A stretch of 45,709 bases of DNA, taken from NCBI GenBank assembly GCA_000969725.1, contig JXSR01S047080.1. One strand, given 5' to 3'. The stretch is from Ophiothrix spiculata (taxonomy: Eukaryota; Echinodermata; Ophiuroidea; Amphilepidida; Ophiotrichidae). Positions 11,127 through 22,800 of the stretch are shown one piece after another. Each line of letters starts with the position of its first letter. Position 1 is the stretch's first letter. Made by a program: the position numbers and the translations under genes. Under the pieces are notes generated by a model. It was not told the DNA's origin. It worked only from the letters and a program-made list of their open reading frames with translations, and did not search any database.

Positions 11127-11303
11127 GGGTCAAATACACCATGTCATGCAGGTGCAAAGAAGCCATGTAAAGTGCCAACATGGGCTTGGTGTAATCAGGT
11201 CTTTTTCATAAGGGACTGGAAATGATAAATGTTTTTTATCATTGTTTATATACATTATACAGTTGTATATTCATTATCAGCTGGGTAGGTAGTAGGTACA
11301 TAA

Positions 11304-11309
11304 AATAAA
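11304..11309 (+). promoter_or_regulatory. Poly(A) signal AATAAA of the CAT gene
   Basis: A canonical AATAAA lies 178 bases after the stop codon, before the first repeat element downstream. It suggests a short 3' UTR of about 0.2 kb. Seen directly; use is inferred. Confidence 0.5.
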
Positions 11310-11390
11310 TTTAACATTCAACATATCCCTAACCAATTTATCAAGGTATAAAAGTAGCAGAAAGAAAGGGGTGACTGCATTTCTAAGACC

Positions 11391-11968
11391 TTAGACCCAA
11401 AAACTAAGACCCTCTCTCAAAGTGAATATTATTTTCACACAGAAATAATTGGTTCTTGTCTTTGTATTTCACGTGCAGACTCGAACTACTAACCTTGAAA
11501 CACCCCTGACCCCCAAAATTTGAACTTCACACTAGGGTCTTAGTTTTTCCCTGAGTGACTGCATTTCTAAGACTCTCTCTCATATTTCTAGTATATTGAT
11601 TTCATGCAAAAATAATTGGTTCTTCTTTTTTGTACTTGACATGTAGAGTCGAACTATTAACCTTGGAACACACCTACCCCCAAAATTTGAATTTGACACC
11701 ATTTACACTAGGGTCTTAGTTTCTCCCTGGGTGACTGCATTGCGTAGACCCTCTCTCAAATTTCTAGTATATTGATTTCATGTTTTTCTCTTTGTAGTTG
11801 ACGTGTAGCGTCGATATACTAACCTTGGAACACCCCTACCCCCAAAATTTGAATTTGACATCATTTGCACTAGGGTCTTAGTTTTTCCCTAGGTGACCAT
11901 CAAAGAGAATTATTTCTGTGTGAAATAAATATACTAGAAATTTGAGAGAGGGTCTTAGTTTTTTGACC
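11391..11968. mobile_element. Inverted-repeat element with three internal tandem units
   Basis: The left end (AAAACTAAGACCCTCTCTCA...CACACAGAAATAATT) and the right end (11908-11968) are reverse complements. Units starting GTGACTGCAT at 11371, 11555 and 11731 repeat every 184 and 176 bases. Each contains ACTAGGGTCTTAGTTT and ACACCCCTACCCCCAAAATT-like blocks. It lies just downstream of the CAT gene. Confidence 0.7.
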
Positions 11969-12431
11969 TGAATTGTCATATAAAACAGTTAGTGACTACA
12001 TAATTTTCCATTAGATCACACAATACAACGAATACACAATTATCCTTCCTGTTCAACCTGATTGCATGGGTCTGGTATTTGTCACCTATAATTTACATTT
12101 GGGCTGTTGCTGAATTGTCTGTATAAAAACACAGCCACATTGTGTATGAATTCTTTATATAATTTAAACACAGCCACAATATTAATGGTTGTGTTTTGTA
12201 ATAAGGAGGTATAAAAAAGCTGTTTCTTGTCCCTTTATATATTTTATTGTCCAAGATAAAATTGAATATACCCTGTAACCATAATGATACACATGAGCTC
12301 TGCAATAAGTGCCAATATTATAAAACATTTTACATGTATCAAATACATCAGCACCCTTTTACCATACCTGCATGCTTGAACAGTGTTCACACTAAGAAAC
12401 TACGCCAACCAAAAATTTATTGGACAACGTA

Positions 12432-12660
12432 AAGAAAAATCCATATTGCAGGGCACATTACTTGTAAATGCAACCCTACTATGTTTTTTGTTTAATTATT
12501 GTCATATCCAATGGGTAATTTTAACATTGACCTTCTATAATGTTGTTTCCATCCCTCCCTGCCCTGACCTTTATTATAAACAAAGATTCAGAGTGCAGGG
12601 CAATGTTGTTTGTAAATGCAACCCAACTATGGATTTTTGTTTTATAATATCCAATCAATT
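12432..12660 (+). repeat. Two-copy direct repeat, about 147-bp period
   Basis: GTAAATGCAACCCTACTATG near 12465 recurs as GTAAATGCAACCCAACTATG near 12612. The neighbouring GCAGGGCA and TTTTTGTTT blocks are also shared. No coding content. Confidence 0.55.
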
Positions 12661-12889
12661 TTTATTTTGCCTATACATTTGTAGCACAAATTTGACCAAT
12701 TTAGACAGAGTGGATGTGTTGAGGCTGAAAATTGTCTAAACAAGCAGGATAATGCTTCTTTCTCACATATTAAAAAAACAAGATATTTCGCAAACCAGTA
12801 GTCTCGCCTGTGTTAACGACCGCCTACTTAATTGACCGCCTACTTTGTTAATTGCCTACTTTGTTGATCGCCGACTTCATCATCCATCA

Positions 12890-13230
12890 TAATGGAACAA
12901 TTTGACACCTTAACCTTTGAAATTGGACAAACTTGTAAATTTGACCTTTCTTTTGACCTTTGGATAATTTTTTTGACTTTGAATGAATCTCAAGGCAACT
13001 TTTTGACCATTTTGGAAATTTGACCTCAGATGACCTTTTGACCTTGCCCTTGTGTTAAGCACTTTCCATGGTCTAAGTTAAATCCATGTGGGGTCAGGGG
13101 TTCATGAGTTATGACCTTGACCTCAAAATGACCTTGGATGACCTCAGGTCAACTTTTTGAACAATTTTGAAATCTGACCTCAAATGACCTTTTGACCTTG
13201 AATGACCTTCACCGCACCCCCAAAAAGGTG
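12890..13230 (+). repeat. TGACCT-rich repeat array 1
   Basis: The strand is saturated with TGACCTTTTGACCTTG, TGACCTCAAATGACC and similar words at irregular spacing, broken by TTTGAAATTGGACAA and CATGGGGTC-like blocks. Related arrays lie at 16330-16800, 23330-23560 and (reverse sense) 35390-36110. Confidence 0.7.
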
Positions 13231-13412
13231 CGTTGCGTGTGCTAATCCTGAACCCCTTCATGTCACCAAGTTTCATTACCATAGCTCTTGCGATTTAGGA
13301 GATATAGTAAAAATAAAAAATTACGCATAAATTATGAAAATTAAGTACATTATATGCATAGTTTGCGTTCAAATTGTACGCAGCACCAGTTCAGCTTCAA
13401 CCCTAACCTACA

Positions 13413-14378
13413 GAGTGTCCGCAAATGATTTATACCCGGCTATTGGATTTTTTTATGGTCCAGTGGGTAAGGTTTTGGTCAAATCTGGTTTATTTTCAAG
13501 TTAATCATGTCTTTCGGTTTCTGAAGAATTTTGAATTTTTCAAATCGCATGTTCCTGTGGAAAGTTATAGAGATTTTTCTAAACAGTGTATATTTTGCGA
13601 ATTGTAAAATTGTAATCAGAGAAATTGTTAAACTTAAATAGGAAAAACTGACAATACTGAAACCCTCTTTTACTTTTCTAAAGTTAAAACGCAAAATACA
13701 ATTTAGGTTTTATTGATTCACTGTGATGGATATAAAGAGTGTCCTTGAGAAAGAAATAACAATTTGGGTTACGGTTGAACAGCTTTACAATGACCAGTAT
13801 GTTAGGTGTAACACGCTTAAGGGAAACCCACCTAAAAACTTCACATTTGACATATGGCAACCAGAAATTAGTAGTTTGTATGAGTATTATGGATAGCAAT
13901 TAAAAATTAGGACCAGTATTTGTCGATGGAAACGACGTGCGGAAGTATGTTGACATAATCAACAGAACTGTGGTTCCTCAACTTGCCGCCAATATGGTGT
14001 CCTGCTCCATACCTGAATAAGACTATATCGTTATTTTGAGTCTCAAAGGTTAAGCTTTAGATTATAGAAAATTACAAAACCAAAGAAAGAAGATTTGAAA
14101 TTGATCAAGTTGTATTCATTTAACTTCACAAACATTAGTAAGTGTGCATATTACAAGTATTTATTTTACCTGCACGATTATTTGTACAGATCAAAACCAC
14201 GTTTGCCTAGATTTTCAATTACGTCATCGCTCAAAGTAATGAAGCATGATATTTTGATGAAACCTATGGAAAATGTAGAAGACTTATCACCTAATGTAGA
14301 AAAGCTGTTGGTTTTATGAAAAATTACGATTTATTATTTTTTCCGTTGAAACCGGGTATAAATCATTCGTGGATACTC
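13413..14378. mobile_element. Terminal-inverted-repeat element, 966 bp
   Basis: A 27-base end (13413-13439, with GATTTATACCCGG) recurs in inverse orientation at 14352-14378 with three mismatches. The interior has no transposase motif; its open frames of 60-75 codons show no family features. Confidence 0.65.
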
Positions 14379-14870
14379 ACCAAATATAATCAATATAGGG
14401 CATTCGGTTTCCAAGATTTGGTCCGGACAAGAAATGCGGACGACGGACAGTTTTAAGGAATGGTATGTCTCTTCCTGAAAAATTTTCAGGCGAGACAAAA
14501 AACTGTTGAAATAATTTTCCAAATCCTGTGCCAAGTAAAATAGACTTAAGGGAACACAGCATTAGAATATATACATAATTTGTTTTTGATTCACTATTGC
14601 ACAATACTAAATTTTATTCATCATTGTCAATTATGGCATAGAGTTAAATCGCCTGGAATCACCAAGCCATGTTGCCATACCTCTTGGATTTTGCTCAAAA
14701 TTTGTTTGTAGGTCCTTTTTAAGGTAACTAAGAACCTGGCCAAAGCAAAACTTTCTATTCAATTGCGTTTTGGAGTTATGGCTCTTCAAAGTTTTGAGGA
14801 CTTAGTCGTTTTTGCTGAAAAAAGGCCAATTATTTTGGTGTCCTGAACGTGGTACCATCTTTGAGGTACC

Positions 14871-15960
14871 ATAGCATTAAAACTAAGCTGATTTCAGCCT
14901 TCTACTTTACAAACCTGGTTAAAAGTAAGACTTACTGCAAGAAATTTAATTAAAAATTTATCTCTGAGGTCCCATTATGATTTTAGGGGGGGTCAAATAT
15001 GGCCGAACAGGTTGTTCGACGGCACTTTTCACGATTTTTAGGGCCCTGTAGAATTATAAACGTGTACAATTTTTATTCTATTGAAGTTTAAATGCGTTGT
15101 AGGGTTGGTGGGTTACCAATTTATCCAATAAAAATGAAATTAAGATAACCCCCCTTGATTTTACACACCCCCAAAAATGGGTCCAGCCAGGAAAAATGCT
15201 GAAAATTTACCAAAAACGTCTAAAAACATGTGGCTAAAACCCTCTGTGGGATAACTGCTATAATTTTATAAGTTTTTTCCCTGGAAAAAGGAAGGTTTAA
15301 AGTTTATTACACAACAAAAACATTGCTGTGTATTTGATGTTTTCATTTTTTTTTAAACAGTTGAAAATGCACTAAAATTGGCGCATTGGTGTTGCGCATT
15401 GCGATATTGCTATCTATAGCATTAAAACTAAGCTGATTTCAGCCTTCTACTTTACAAGTTACCTGGTTGAAAGTCAGACTAACTGCAAGAAATTAAATCA
15501 AAATCTTATCTCTGAGGCCCCATTTTGATTTTAGGGGGGGTCAAATATGGCCGAACAGGTTGTCAGACGGCACTTTTTGCAATTTTTAAGACCCCGTAGA
15601 ATTAAAAATGTGTACAATTTTTATTCCATTGAAGTTTAAATGTGTTGTAGGGTTGGTGGGTTACCAATTTATCCAATAAAAATAAAATTAAGATAACCCC
15701 CTTGATTTTACACACCCCCCAAAATGGGTCCAGCCAGGAAAAATGCCGAAAATTTACCAAAAACGTCTAAAAACATGTGGATAAAACCCTCTATGGGATA
15801 ACTGTTATAATTTTCTAATTAGCCTATTTTCCCTGGAAAAGGGAAGGTTTAAAGATTTTTACACAACAAAAAGATTGCTTGGTATTTGATGTTTTCAAAT
15901 TTTTTAAATGGTTGAAAATGGACTTCAAATTAACGTGCTGGTGTTGCGCATTGCGAAATT
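14871..15960 (+). repeat. Tandem duplication of a 545-bp unit inside the left arm
   Basis: ATAGCATTAAAACTAAGCTG begins at 14871 and again at 15416. The copies remain alignable to GTGTTGCGCATTGCGA with perhaps 10% differences. The readable right arm matches the first unit better than the second near the gap edge (TTGTTCGACGGCACTTTTCA in unit 1). Confidence 0.85.
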
Positions 15961-16329
15961 GTAACCAGTAGGGGCGATAATTTTTAAGATTTTAACTGGC
16001 TTTAACTTTGTTTTTCATTTTAACAATATATTAAGTTGAATAATTTGATAATATGTACATCACCTTTAAGTTAGTTTATATCAGATAATCTTGATTTTAT
16101 AGGTGGGGAACCCGTAGACCTGGGTTCTCTAACAGACCTGTTCTCTAAAGTAACCGGTTATTCACATTCTGTCGAGGAAACAACTTTAAACATGTATGCT
16201 GATTAAAAATCTTTCTTTTTTTAGCACAATACTCTAAAAATGTGTTACAAAATGTTTTGTATTGATTTTATAATGCTTGGTTTATTGATGGCCTTATTGA
16301 TCCAGTAAAGTTAACATTTTTGAGAGATG

Positions 16330-16800
16330 ACCTTAAAACTTGGGGTCACACGGGTCAAATATTGATTTTTACCAACTTAAAATCATCGTAACAGTACTCT
16401 TATACACAATGGCGGATCTTTTTTTTTTTTACCAAACTACGTCAAAATATTTAATCCTTGACATCACCCCAATATGTCATGTGACCCGGTCACAAGGTCA
16501 CATGTGGGTCACACAGGGTCAAAACGTGGTTTTTACAAAAATGTTTCAACTTGTCAGGGTTACATTGCATGATCGAATAACTCATGCATAGTAAGCAGCT
16601 CATAAATCTTATCAAAACTTGTGCTCATGGGGGTGACCTGTGACCCAGGGTCACACTGGTCAAATACTGATTTTTACCAACTCCATGATCGTATAACCCA
16701 TGCATAGTAAGTAGCTCATGAATATTAAGAAACGTTGTGCAAATGCATGGGGGTGACCAGGGGTCATCACATGGGTCAAAGGGTTACATTGCATGATCGT
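16330..16800 (+). repeat. TGACC-type repeat in the spacer of the long inverted repeat
   Basis: The blocks GGTCACACNGGTCAAAT, TGATTTTTACCAACT and TGCATGATCGTATAACYCAT (GCATAGTAAG) recur two to four times at spacings of about 110-170 bases. Confidence 0.65.
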
Positions 16801-17227
16801 ATATTATCAAATTATTCAACTTAATATATTGTTAAAATGAAAAAACAAAGTTAAAGCCAGTTAAAATTTTAAAAATTATCACCCCTACTGGTTACAAATT
16901 CCCAATGCGCAACACCAGCGCGTGAATTTTAATTCCATTTTCAACCATTTAAAAAAAAATTTAAAACATCAAATACAAAGCAATCTTTTTGTACATAATA
17001 AACTTTAAACCTTCCTTTTTCCACGAAATAAACTTTTTTCCTGGCTGGACCCATTTCGGGGGGTCTGTAAAATCAAGGGGGGTTATCTTAATTTCATTTT
17101 TATTGGATAAATTGGTAACCCACCAACCCTACAACACATTTAAACTTCAATAGAATAAAAATTGTACACGTTTATAATTCTACAGGGCCGTAAAAAATCG
17201 TGAAAAGTGCTGTCGAACAACCTGTTC

Positions 17228-17937
17228 NNNNNNNNNNNNNNNNNNNNNNNNNNNNNNNNNNNNNNNNNNNNNNNNNNNNNNNNNNNNNNNNNNNNNNNNN
17301 NNNNNNNNNNNNNNNNNNNNNNNNNNNNNNNNNNNNNNNNNNNNNNNNNNNNNNNNNNNNNNNNNNNNNNNNNNNNNNNNNNNNNNNNNNNNNNNNNNNN
17401 NNNNNNNNNNNNNNNNNNNNNNNNNNNNNNNNNNNNNNNNNNNNNNNNNNNNNNNNNNNNNNNNNNNNNNNNNNNNNNNNNNNNNNNNNNNNNNNNNNNN
17501 NNNNNNNNNNNNNNNNNNNNNNNNNNNNNNNNNNNNNNNNNNNNNNNNNNNNNNNNNNNNNNNNNNNNNNNNNNNNNNNNNNNNNNNNNNNNNNNNNNNN
17601 NNNNNNNNNNNNNNNNNNNNNNNNNNNNNNNNNNNNNNNNNNNNNNNNNNNNNNNNNNNNNNNNNNNNNNNNNNNNNNNNNNNNNNNNNNNNNNNNNNNN
17701 NNNNNNNNNNNNNNNNNNNNNNNNNNNNNNNNNNNNNNNNNNNNNNNNNNNNNNNNNNNNNNNNNNNNNNNNNNNNNNNNNNNNNNNNNNNNNNNNNNNN
17801 NNNNNNNNNNNNNNNNNNNNNNNNNNNNNNNNNNNNNNNNNNNNNNNNNNNNNNNNNNNNNNNNNNNNNNNNNNNNNNNNNNNNNNNNNNNNNNNNNNNN
17901 NNNNNNNNNNNNNNNNNNNNNNNNNNNNNNNNNNNNN
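17228..17937. other. Assembly gap (710 N)
   Basis: An unbroken run of N lies inside the right arm of the long inverted repeat. Apparent long open frames crossing it are artefacts. Confidence 1.
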
Positions 17938-18152
17938 AACTTTGAAGAGCCGTAACTCCAAAACGCAATTGAATAGAAAGTTTTGCTTTGGCCAGGTTCT
18001 TAGTTACCTTAAAAAGGACCTACAAACAAATTTTGAGCAAAATCCAAGAGGTATGGCAACATGGCTTGGTGATTCCAGGCGATTTAACTCCATACTGATT
18101 TACTCAATCAACATTTTTCTTTGATTCACTTATTTTCTATTTACAACAAAAC

Positions 18153-18360
18153 ACCCGGGGCCACTGTCATTGCAAGGTGGACACCATGCTCATACATGGA
18201 CTTTCAAAATGGACCCTAAATGAGTATTTTGTCATCTTTTCCTGAATCTAAACAAGTATGTTCCAATCCAGTCTGAAAACATACCCGTTTCAAGTACAAG
18301 CCTTCAAATCAAACTTACCCTTTTCAAATAAGCCTTCAAATTATGTTTTAATTTCTTCTT
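18153..18360 (-). repeat. Dispersed repeat, opposite copy of 20090-20370
   Basis: Shared blocks in inverse orientation are CCCCGGG next to GGCCACT, GGTGGACACCATGCTC versus the reverse of GCATGTGTACACCAT, and TTTTCAAAATNNACCCTAAA. The two copies flank the 3' end of the SZRD1-like gene. Confidence 0.55.
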
Positions 18361-19696
18361 ACCTATGACTATGTAGGGCCTACCACATGCATACTAATAG
18401 TAATAACAAACAACTTCCTAGCATCATTAAAATAAAAGAGTAGGCCCTAAAGTATGAAATTATCATTTCGTTCATGACAACCCCGTTCCGTTTTCCCTCA
18501 AAACTGATTTCTGCAGACTTTTCTTAGTTTTGAACAAGTTCAACTTGGTTGAATCATCATGATATGAATGTAAGCAGAGGCGCTGCTGTCTGCATGTACA
18601 GTAACCTGGCCTTTAACAAAAACCTAAGCCTTGCTTGAAAGGTCAGTCCTTCAAACTGTAACAACTAATGCAATGCATTCACTTCCCGATGTCGTGAAAG
18701 CGAGAGTGGACATGTCACATCAAGGACTTGAGAGTATTTAGTCTACTTGCTTTACCAGTCGTTTGGATAGTTGCCAAATACAACAGGGGCTGTTGTATTT
18801 TATTTTCTGTCCGTATTTTACTTTACGCTTATAAATTTTAAAACATTTCCGAAATATCCATGTTCAAAATACTTCATTTTTATGCCATGCAAAATATATA
18901 CACTATACAAGTATCCAATCTTGTAAAACTATACCCTTTTTTCCAGATTTTTGCAATTATTATACCCTTTCTGATGTATTCTATCTTCATCTTATACTTA
19001 GTCACATATATAGACAGAGTAGTATGCCGAGCTCCAGTTGAGCTTGCACGCTACTGTACAGCAAACAAAACCACACGACACACAAGCATTATTATATACC
19101 CATATCTATGGTTTCGGTCACAAATAGAAAGAGAAGTCGGCCGAGTAGTAAAGATGTTTTAATCTGTGAACTAAGCCGTGCATTGCGCAAACATCAGTAG
19201 ATACTCTTTCAAAATTTCAGAGCTCGCTCACAACTCTAAGCACTTTCAAAGAGGAATTAAAGAGCTGTGAGCTCTTTCACTACTCGCTGACAACTCCGCC
19301 GATGCTTGTGCAAGTTCCGACCAAGCTTTGCCCGGAGCCTGCCCAGAGCTTGCTCAAAAGATTATCTTTCCAAAGACATCTGTGAGGAACTTTATCTTGA
19401 AAATGTAGCATTGATTTGCAAAACTAAAGTGGTTTTGGATGTTAACAACATAGCAGTTAACCACCTAAGTAGGCTTAATAGCTAGTGGAAGTGCTAAAAA
19501 GTGGGGAACAGAGGCTACCTCTTGAAAATTTAACAATGGTATTGTTGGATGTCATGCCACATATAAATTTCAAGTCCTGTACTGTACTCTGTTGTCACTA
19601 TTCCACAGAAAATGCTTTTCTTAGTGTGTTTTCATTCACCCCTCCTCTTGGTTTCGGTAACATTGCCAAGTTGAATAAAAAGCTGTAGTCCTTTTG
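18361..19696. other. Downstream flank or 3' UTR of the SZRD1-like gene: nothing firm
   Basis: No gene or repeat pair is recognised. A 3' UTR for the minus-strand gene must lie here. An ATTAAA on the minus strand near 19157-19162 is a possible poly(A) signal. Confidence 0.4.
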
Positions 19697-19844
19697 TCAC
19701 CTTTTAGCAGAGGATCCCTTCTTTGGCTTATTCTTATTCTTCTTGCCCTTAGTTTTAGAAACATTGTTGGATGATGAGCTGCTGCTGCCTAAAGATTTGT
19801 CGGTACTGCTTATAGCTTTTCTTGTCTTTGTGGGCTCTTTAGAC
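19697..19844 (-). CDS. SZRD1: SZRD1-like terminal exon 5
   Basis: The acceptor is TTCAATATAG. It encodes 49 residues, rich in lysine and serine (a run of six serines), ending GSSAKR and a TGA stop. It lacks the expected family C-terminal motif, so it may be a lineage-specific or alternative end. Confidence 0.8.
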
Positions 19845-22800
19845 CTATATTGAATAAGATGAAATATCAAAAGTATAACTTGACCAAATATCCCAGGTTG
19901 CACTGAATATCAACTGTAGAAGTTAAACAAATGAAACACACTACCTTTTACAATTGAACTAGATATTTATTTCATAGAGTTTTCATAATATTCCTGGTTA
20001 CCCTAGCAACCATTCTACACTATACACACAACTTACAGTTGGTTACATAGTCTTCACCAGACAATACCAAGTAATATGCTTAGCTGGTCCGTACGTTTCG
20101 TGTTTAGGGGTCAGAAAACACTGATTTTCAACAAAAAGGGGTATATTTTCAAAATCCGACCAAACGTGTTTGGGGGTAATTTTTTAGACTAAGGGTTGTT
20201 TATTTAGAAAAACTTGTTAAGGGGTAAAATGAAAGGAATAACCGTGTGAAATCCTTGTTTAGGGGTCATTTTTAAGGCTACTCGATAAACGTGTTTAGGG
20301 GGTATTTTGAAAACCTTTGTTCACGCATGTGTACACCATTATAGCTAAGTGGCCCCCCCCGGGGCCATAAGCCACGTGAATAGTATGGAATGGTTGCCAC
20401 GGAAATTAATGGATTATGAAGTCACTTTCACAGTAAAATAGAAGTAATGCGTTTGTCAATTGTAATCCCTCCCCCCCCCGGAACCTGGGGCGTGCGGGAA
20501 AGTCGGCATGACTTTTATTTAAAAACCGACAACTTCCCCGCTAGCTCCCGCCAAATTCCTAATTCCTTGCACCGAGGGACAACATTATATGTCAAATTAA
20601 TGACGAGTACCCGGCCCCCAACCACAGAGAATTTGGCAGACGCCCCGGGCGCTCAGGTCTGCGCGTGTTCTCGGCCAGATAGTCTTCCAAGCATATATTC
20701 ACAACTATTTAACAAGTGATGCGAGTTGAAGTTCCCAAAACATTTCCCGGCTGATTATTTTATAGCCCGACTCCATGATTAGTCCCCGACAATTTTACGG
20801 CTAGCGGGGAAACATTTTCCGCACACCCTGGTGCCCGGGGACTGGAATTACAATTGACAAATGCATAAAAATCAGGACAATTGGCTAACCTGTTGATCTC
20901 TTCTTCATCTTCATCATTTTTAGCTGAACCAAGTATTCTAAGTCTAGCTTGAGCGTATTCTTCTTGTCTCTCAGCCAATGTCTTGGTTAATGCCTGAAGT
21001 TAGATTTGAGGAAAGAAATAGTTATTATACTTGATAAATTTAAATTTTTGTACAAATAATTAGACAGAAGGGGATGTTCACTAAAAATCTCAACAATATT
21101 TTAAGAAGGTCAATATTTATGTATTACAGGTCCAGTAATGTTTATATACCAATTAGCTTGATTTAAGCCAGTCAGTAGAATAGAAACAAAAACTATTAAC
21201 CTGCTCAAAACAAACCAACTGGTATATAATTTTTACTTTGGCCCCTCAAAACAAAACCGTATATAAAACAAATAAGACTGCTCTTTCATTCTGGTTATAG
21301 TAAAAACGATTTCCCCTTAATGATCTTAAATGCTATTGCTAATATATACAGTCCCAAGATCACTTCGGGCATAGTATACAAATATATACTGACTTGAAGA
21401 TCTCTGGTTAAAACTAATAGTTTTAATCCAGAGATCTGAAAAATGTCAGTATATAGTTGTTTTATATACTGTATTAATAAATTTTAAATAATGTAATTTT
21501 TACTTGCCCCAATTTAATTAATCCTATTTAAAAAATATTTATAAATTCTGTTCAATAATGAATTCCATATCCCAAGGAAATGAAACAAAAATCAAGGCAT
21601 TTGCATCAAAACTTTAAGTTCTGTACATGTCAATGTTCCTTATATAAGGTTTCATCATAGGATGCATCACAAATTGAAAGCTCATGATATTGCAATGTTC
21701 TGTTTCATCTACTGCATTTACTTGTTAAACATACAATTATCATAAACCCATTTTTAAACTGATTGTTGTACATATTTGTAGTATTTTGTATTTAGAATTG
21801 AAGTTGTTAGATGAAGAATATATCCAATTATTCAATTAGTACAAGCAAATTGGAACATAATTAGTACAACTGCCATTATCATAAGAACTACATGTACCAT
21901 AATGAATATCTTTATAATTCTAACTTTTGAATGCTGCTCAATTAATTGCTTTCATACTGTCATTAATTAATTTTATGTCCAGTTTATAATGATTTCAATT
22001 AAGATTTGACCTTCTGGCACCAGTTCTAAGACCTGAATTGATACTGTCATCAATTAATTTTATGTCCAGTTTATAATGATTTCAAGATTAAACTTGACCA
22101 TCTGGCACCAGTTCTAAGACCTGAATCGATATCCATAGAATTTCTACTTCAGTGCCCCTCCCTATAGTAATGTGACATGTCAAATTATTCCAGCATCTGA
22201 AAATATTTAATGCTGCTCCCAAAATAATTTCTGCTGAAGCCTGCCAGTGAGGAATTCACAGCTGAGATATTGTTTAGCACAGAAACCATATAAATTGAAA
22301 TGATGTTTTTACAAAACAATTAAAGGTTTTATTGGCTAGACTTCAACCAGTCATTGCATAATTTGTTGCAAATATTTCATTTTTCAAAACAGTAATAGAA
22401 CACTTTTGTATGTCCCATAATGCATCTTGAAAGTACCGTAAACGCTCAGTTGACCATATTATTAACTTCTGCGCAAATAACGTCATGCGCACAACGTAGT
22501 AATATGGTTGTTCACGCAGAAGTGCCCGTATTTGCGGTTCTTTCAAGATGCATTATGGGACATACAAAAGTGATCTATCAAAAATCTTAAATCCCCAAAC
22601 ACATCGCAGGTTTAAATTTGTGCAATGTATCACATTAAGAGACTTGGAACCTGTAAATAAAAACATACTATACCTTGTTAACCTCTGATATGTCAGTTTC
22701 AATTTTTTCTTCACCATCCTCATTTTCTCTTTTCATCAACTTTAGTGTTGGCTGGTACTTGGTACGATGTGTGTCCTCTTCTAAAACAATTGGTTGTGAG

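Larger units (their letters stand above)
14641..18090. mobile_element. 3.45-kb long inverted repeat with about 1.4-kb arms, interrupted by a gap
   Basis: The left arm (14641 to about 16055) and right arm (about 16801 to 18090) are reverse complements. GAGTTAAATCGCCTGGAATC at 14641 matches the end at 18090, and ATATTATCAAATTATTCA at 16801 matches the inner end near 16055. The left arm holds two tandem copies of a 545-bp unit (from 14871 and from 15416). The spacer (16056-16800) holds TGACC-type repeats. The gap 17228-17937 removes much of the right arm. No protein is encoded. It looks like a giant foldback element or an inverted duplication. Confidence 0.85.
20994..22673 (-). other. SZRD1-like intron 3
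   Basis: This intron holds a hairpin repeat (21383-21454), an 87-bp tandem duplication (21954-22127) and a MITE (22394-22579), each listed separately. The rest is AT-rich with nothing recognised. Confidence 0.6.

Noticed and set aside
13425-14604. Several 60-75-codon open frames in the 966-bp inverted-repeat element
   Set aside because: They are AT-rich, lie on both strands, and contain no transposase motif.
17140-18124. Four long open frames of 250-305 codons on both strands
   Set aside because: They consist almost entirely of the assembly gap; only the few codons at the edges are real sequence.
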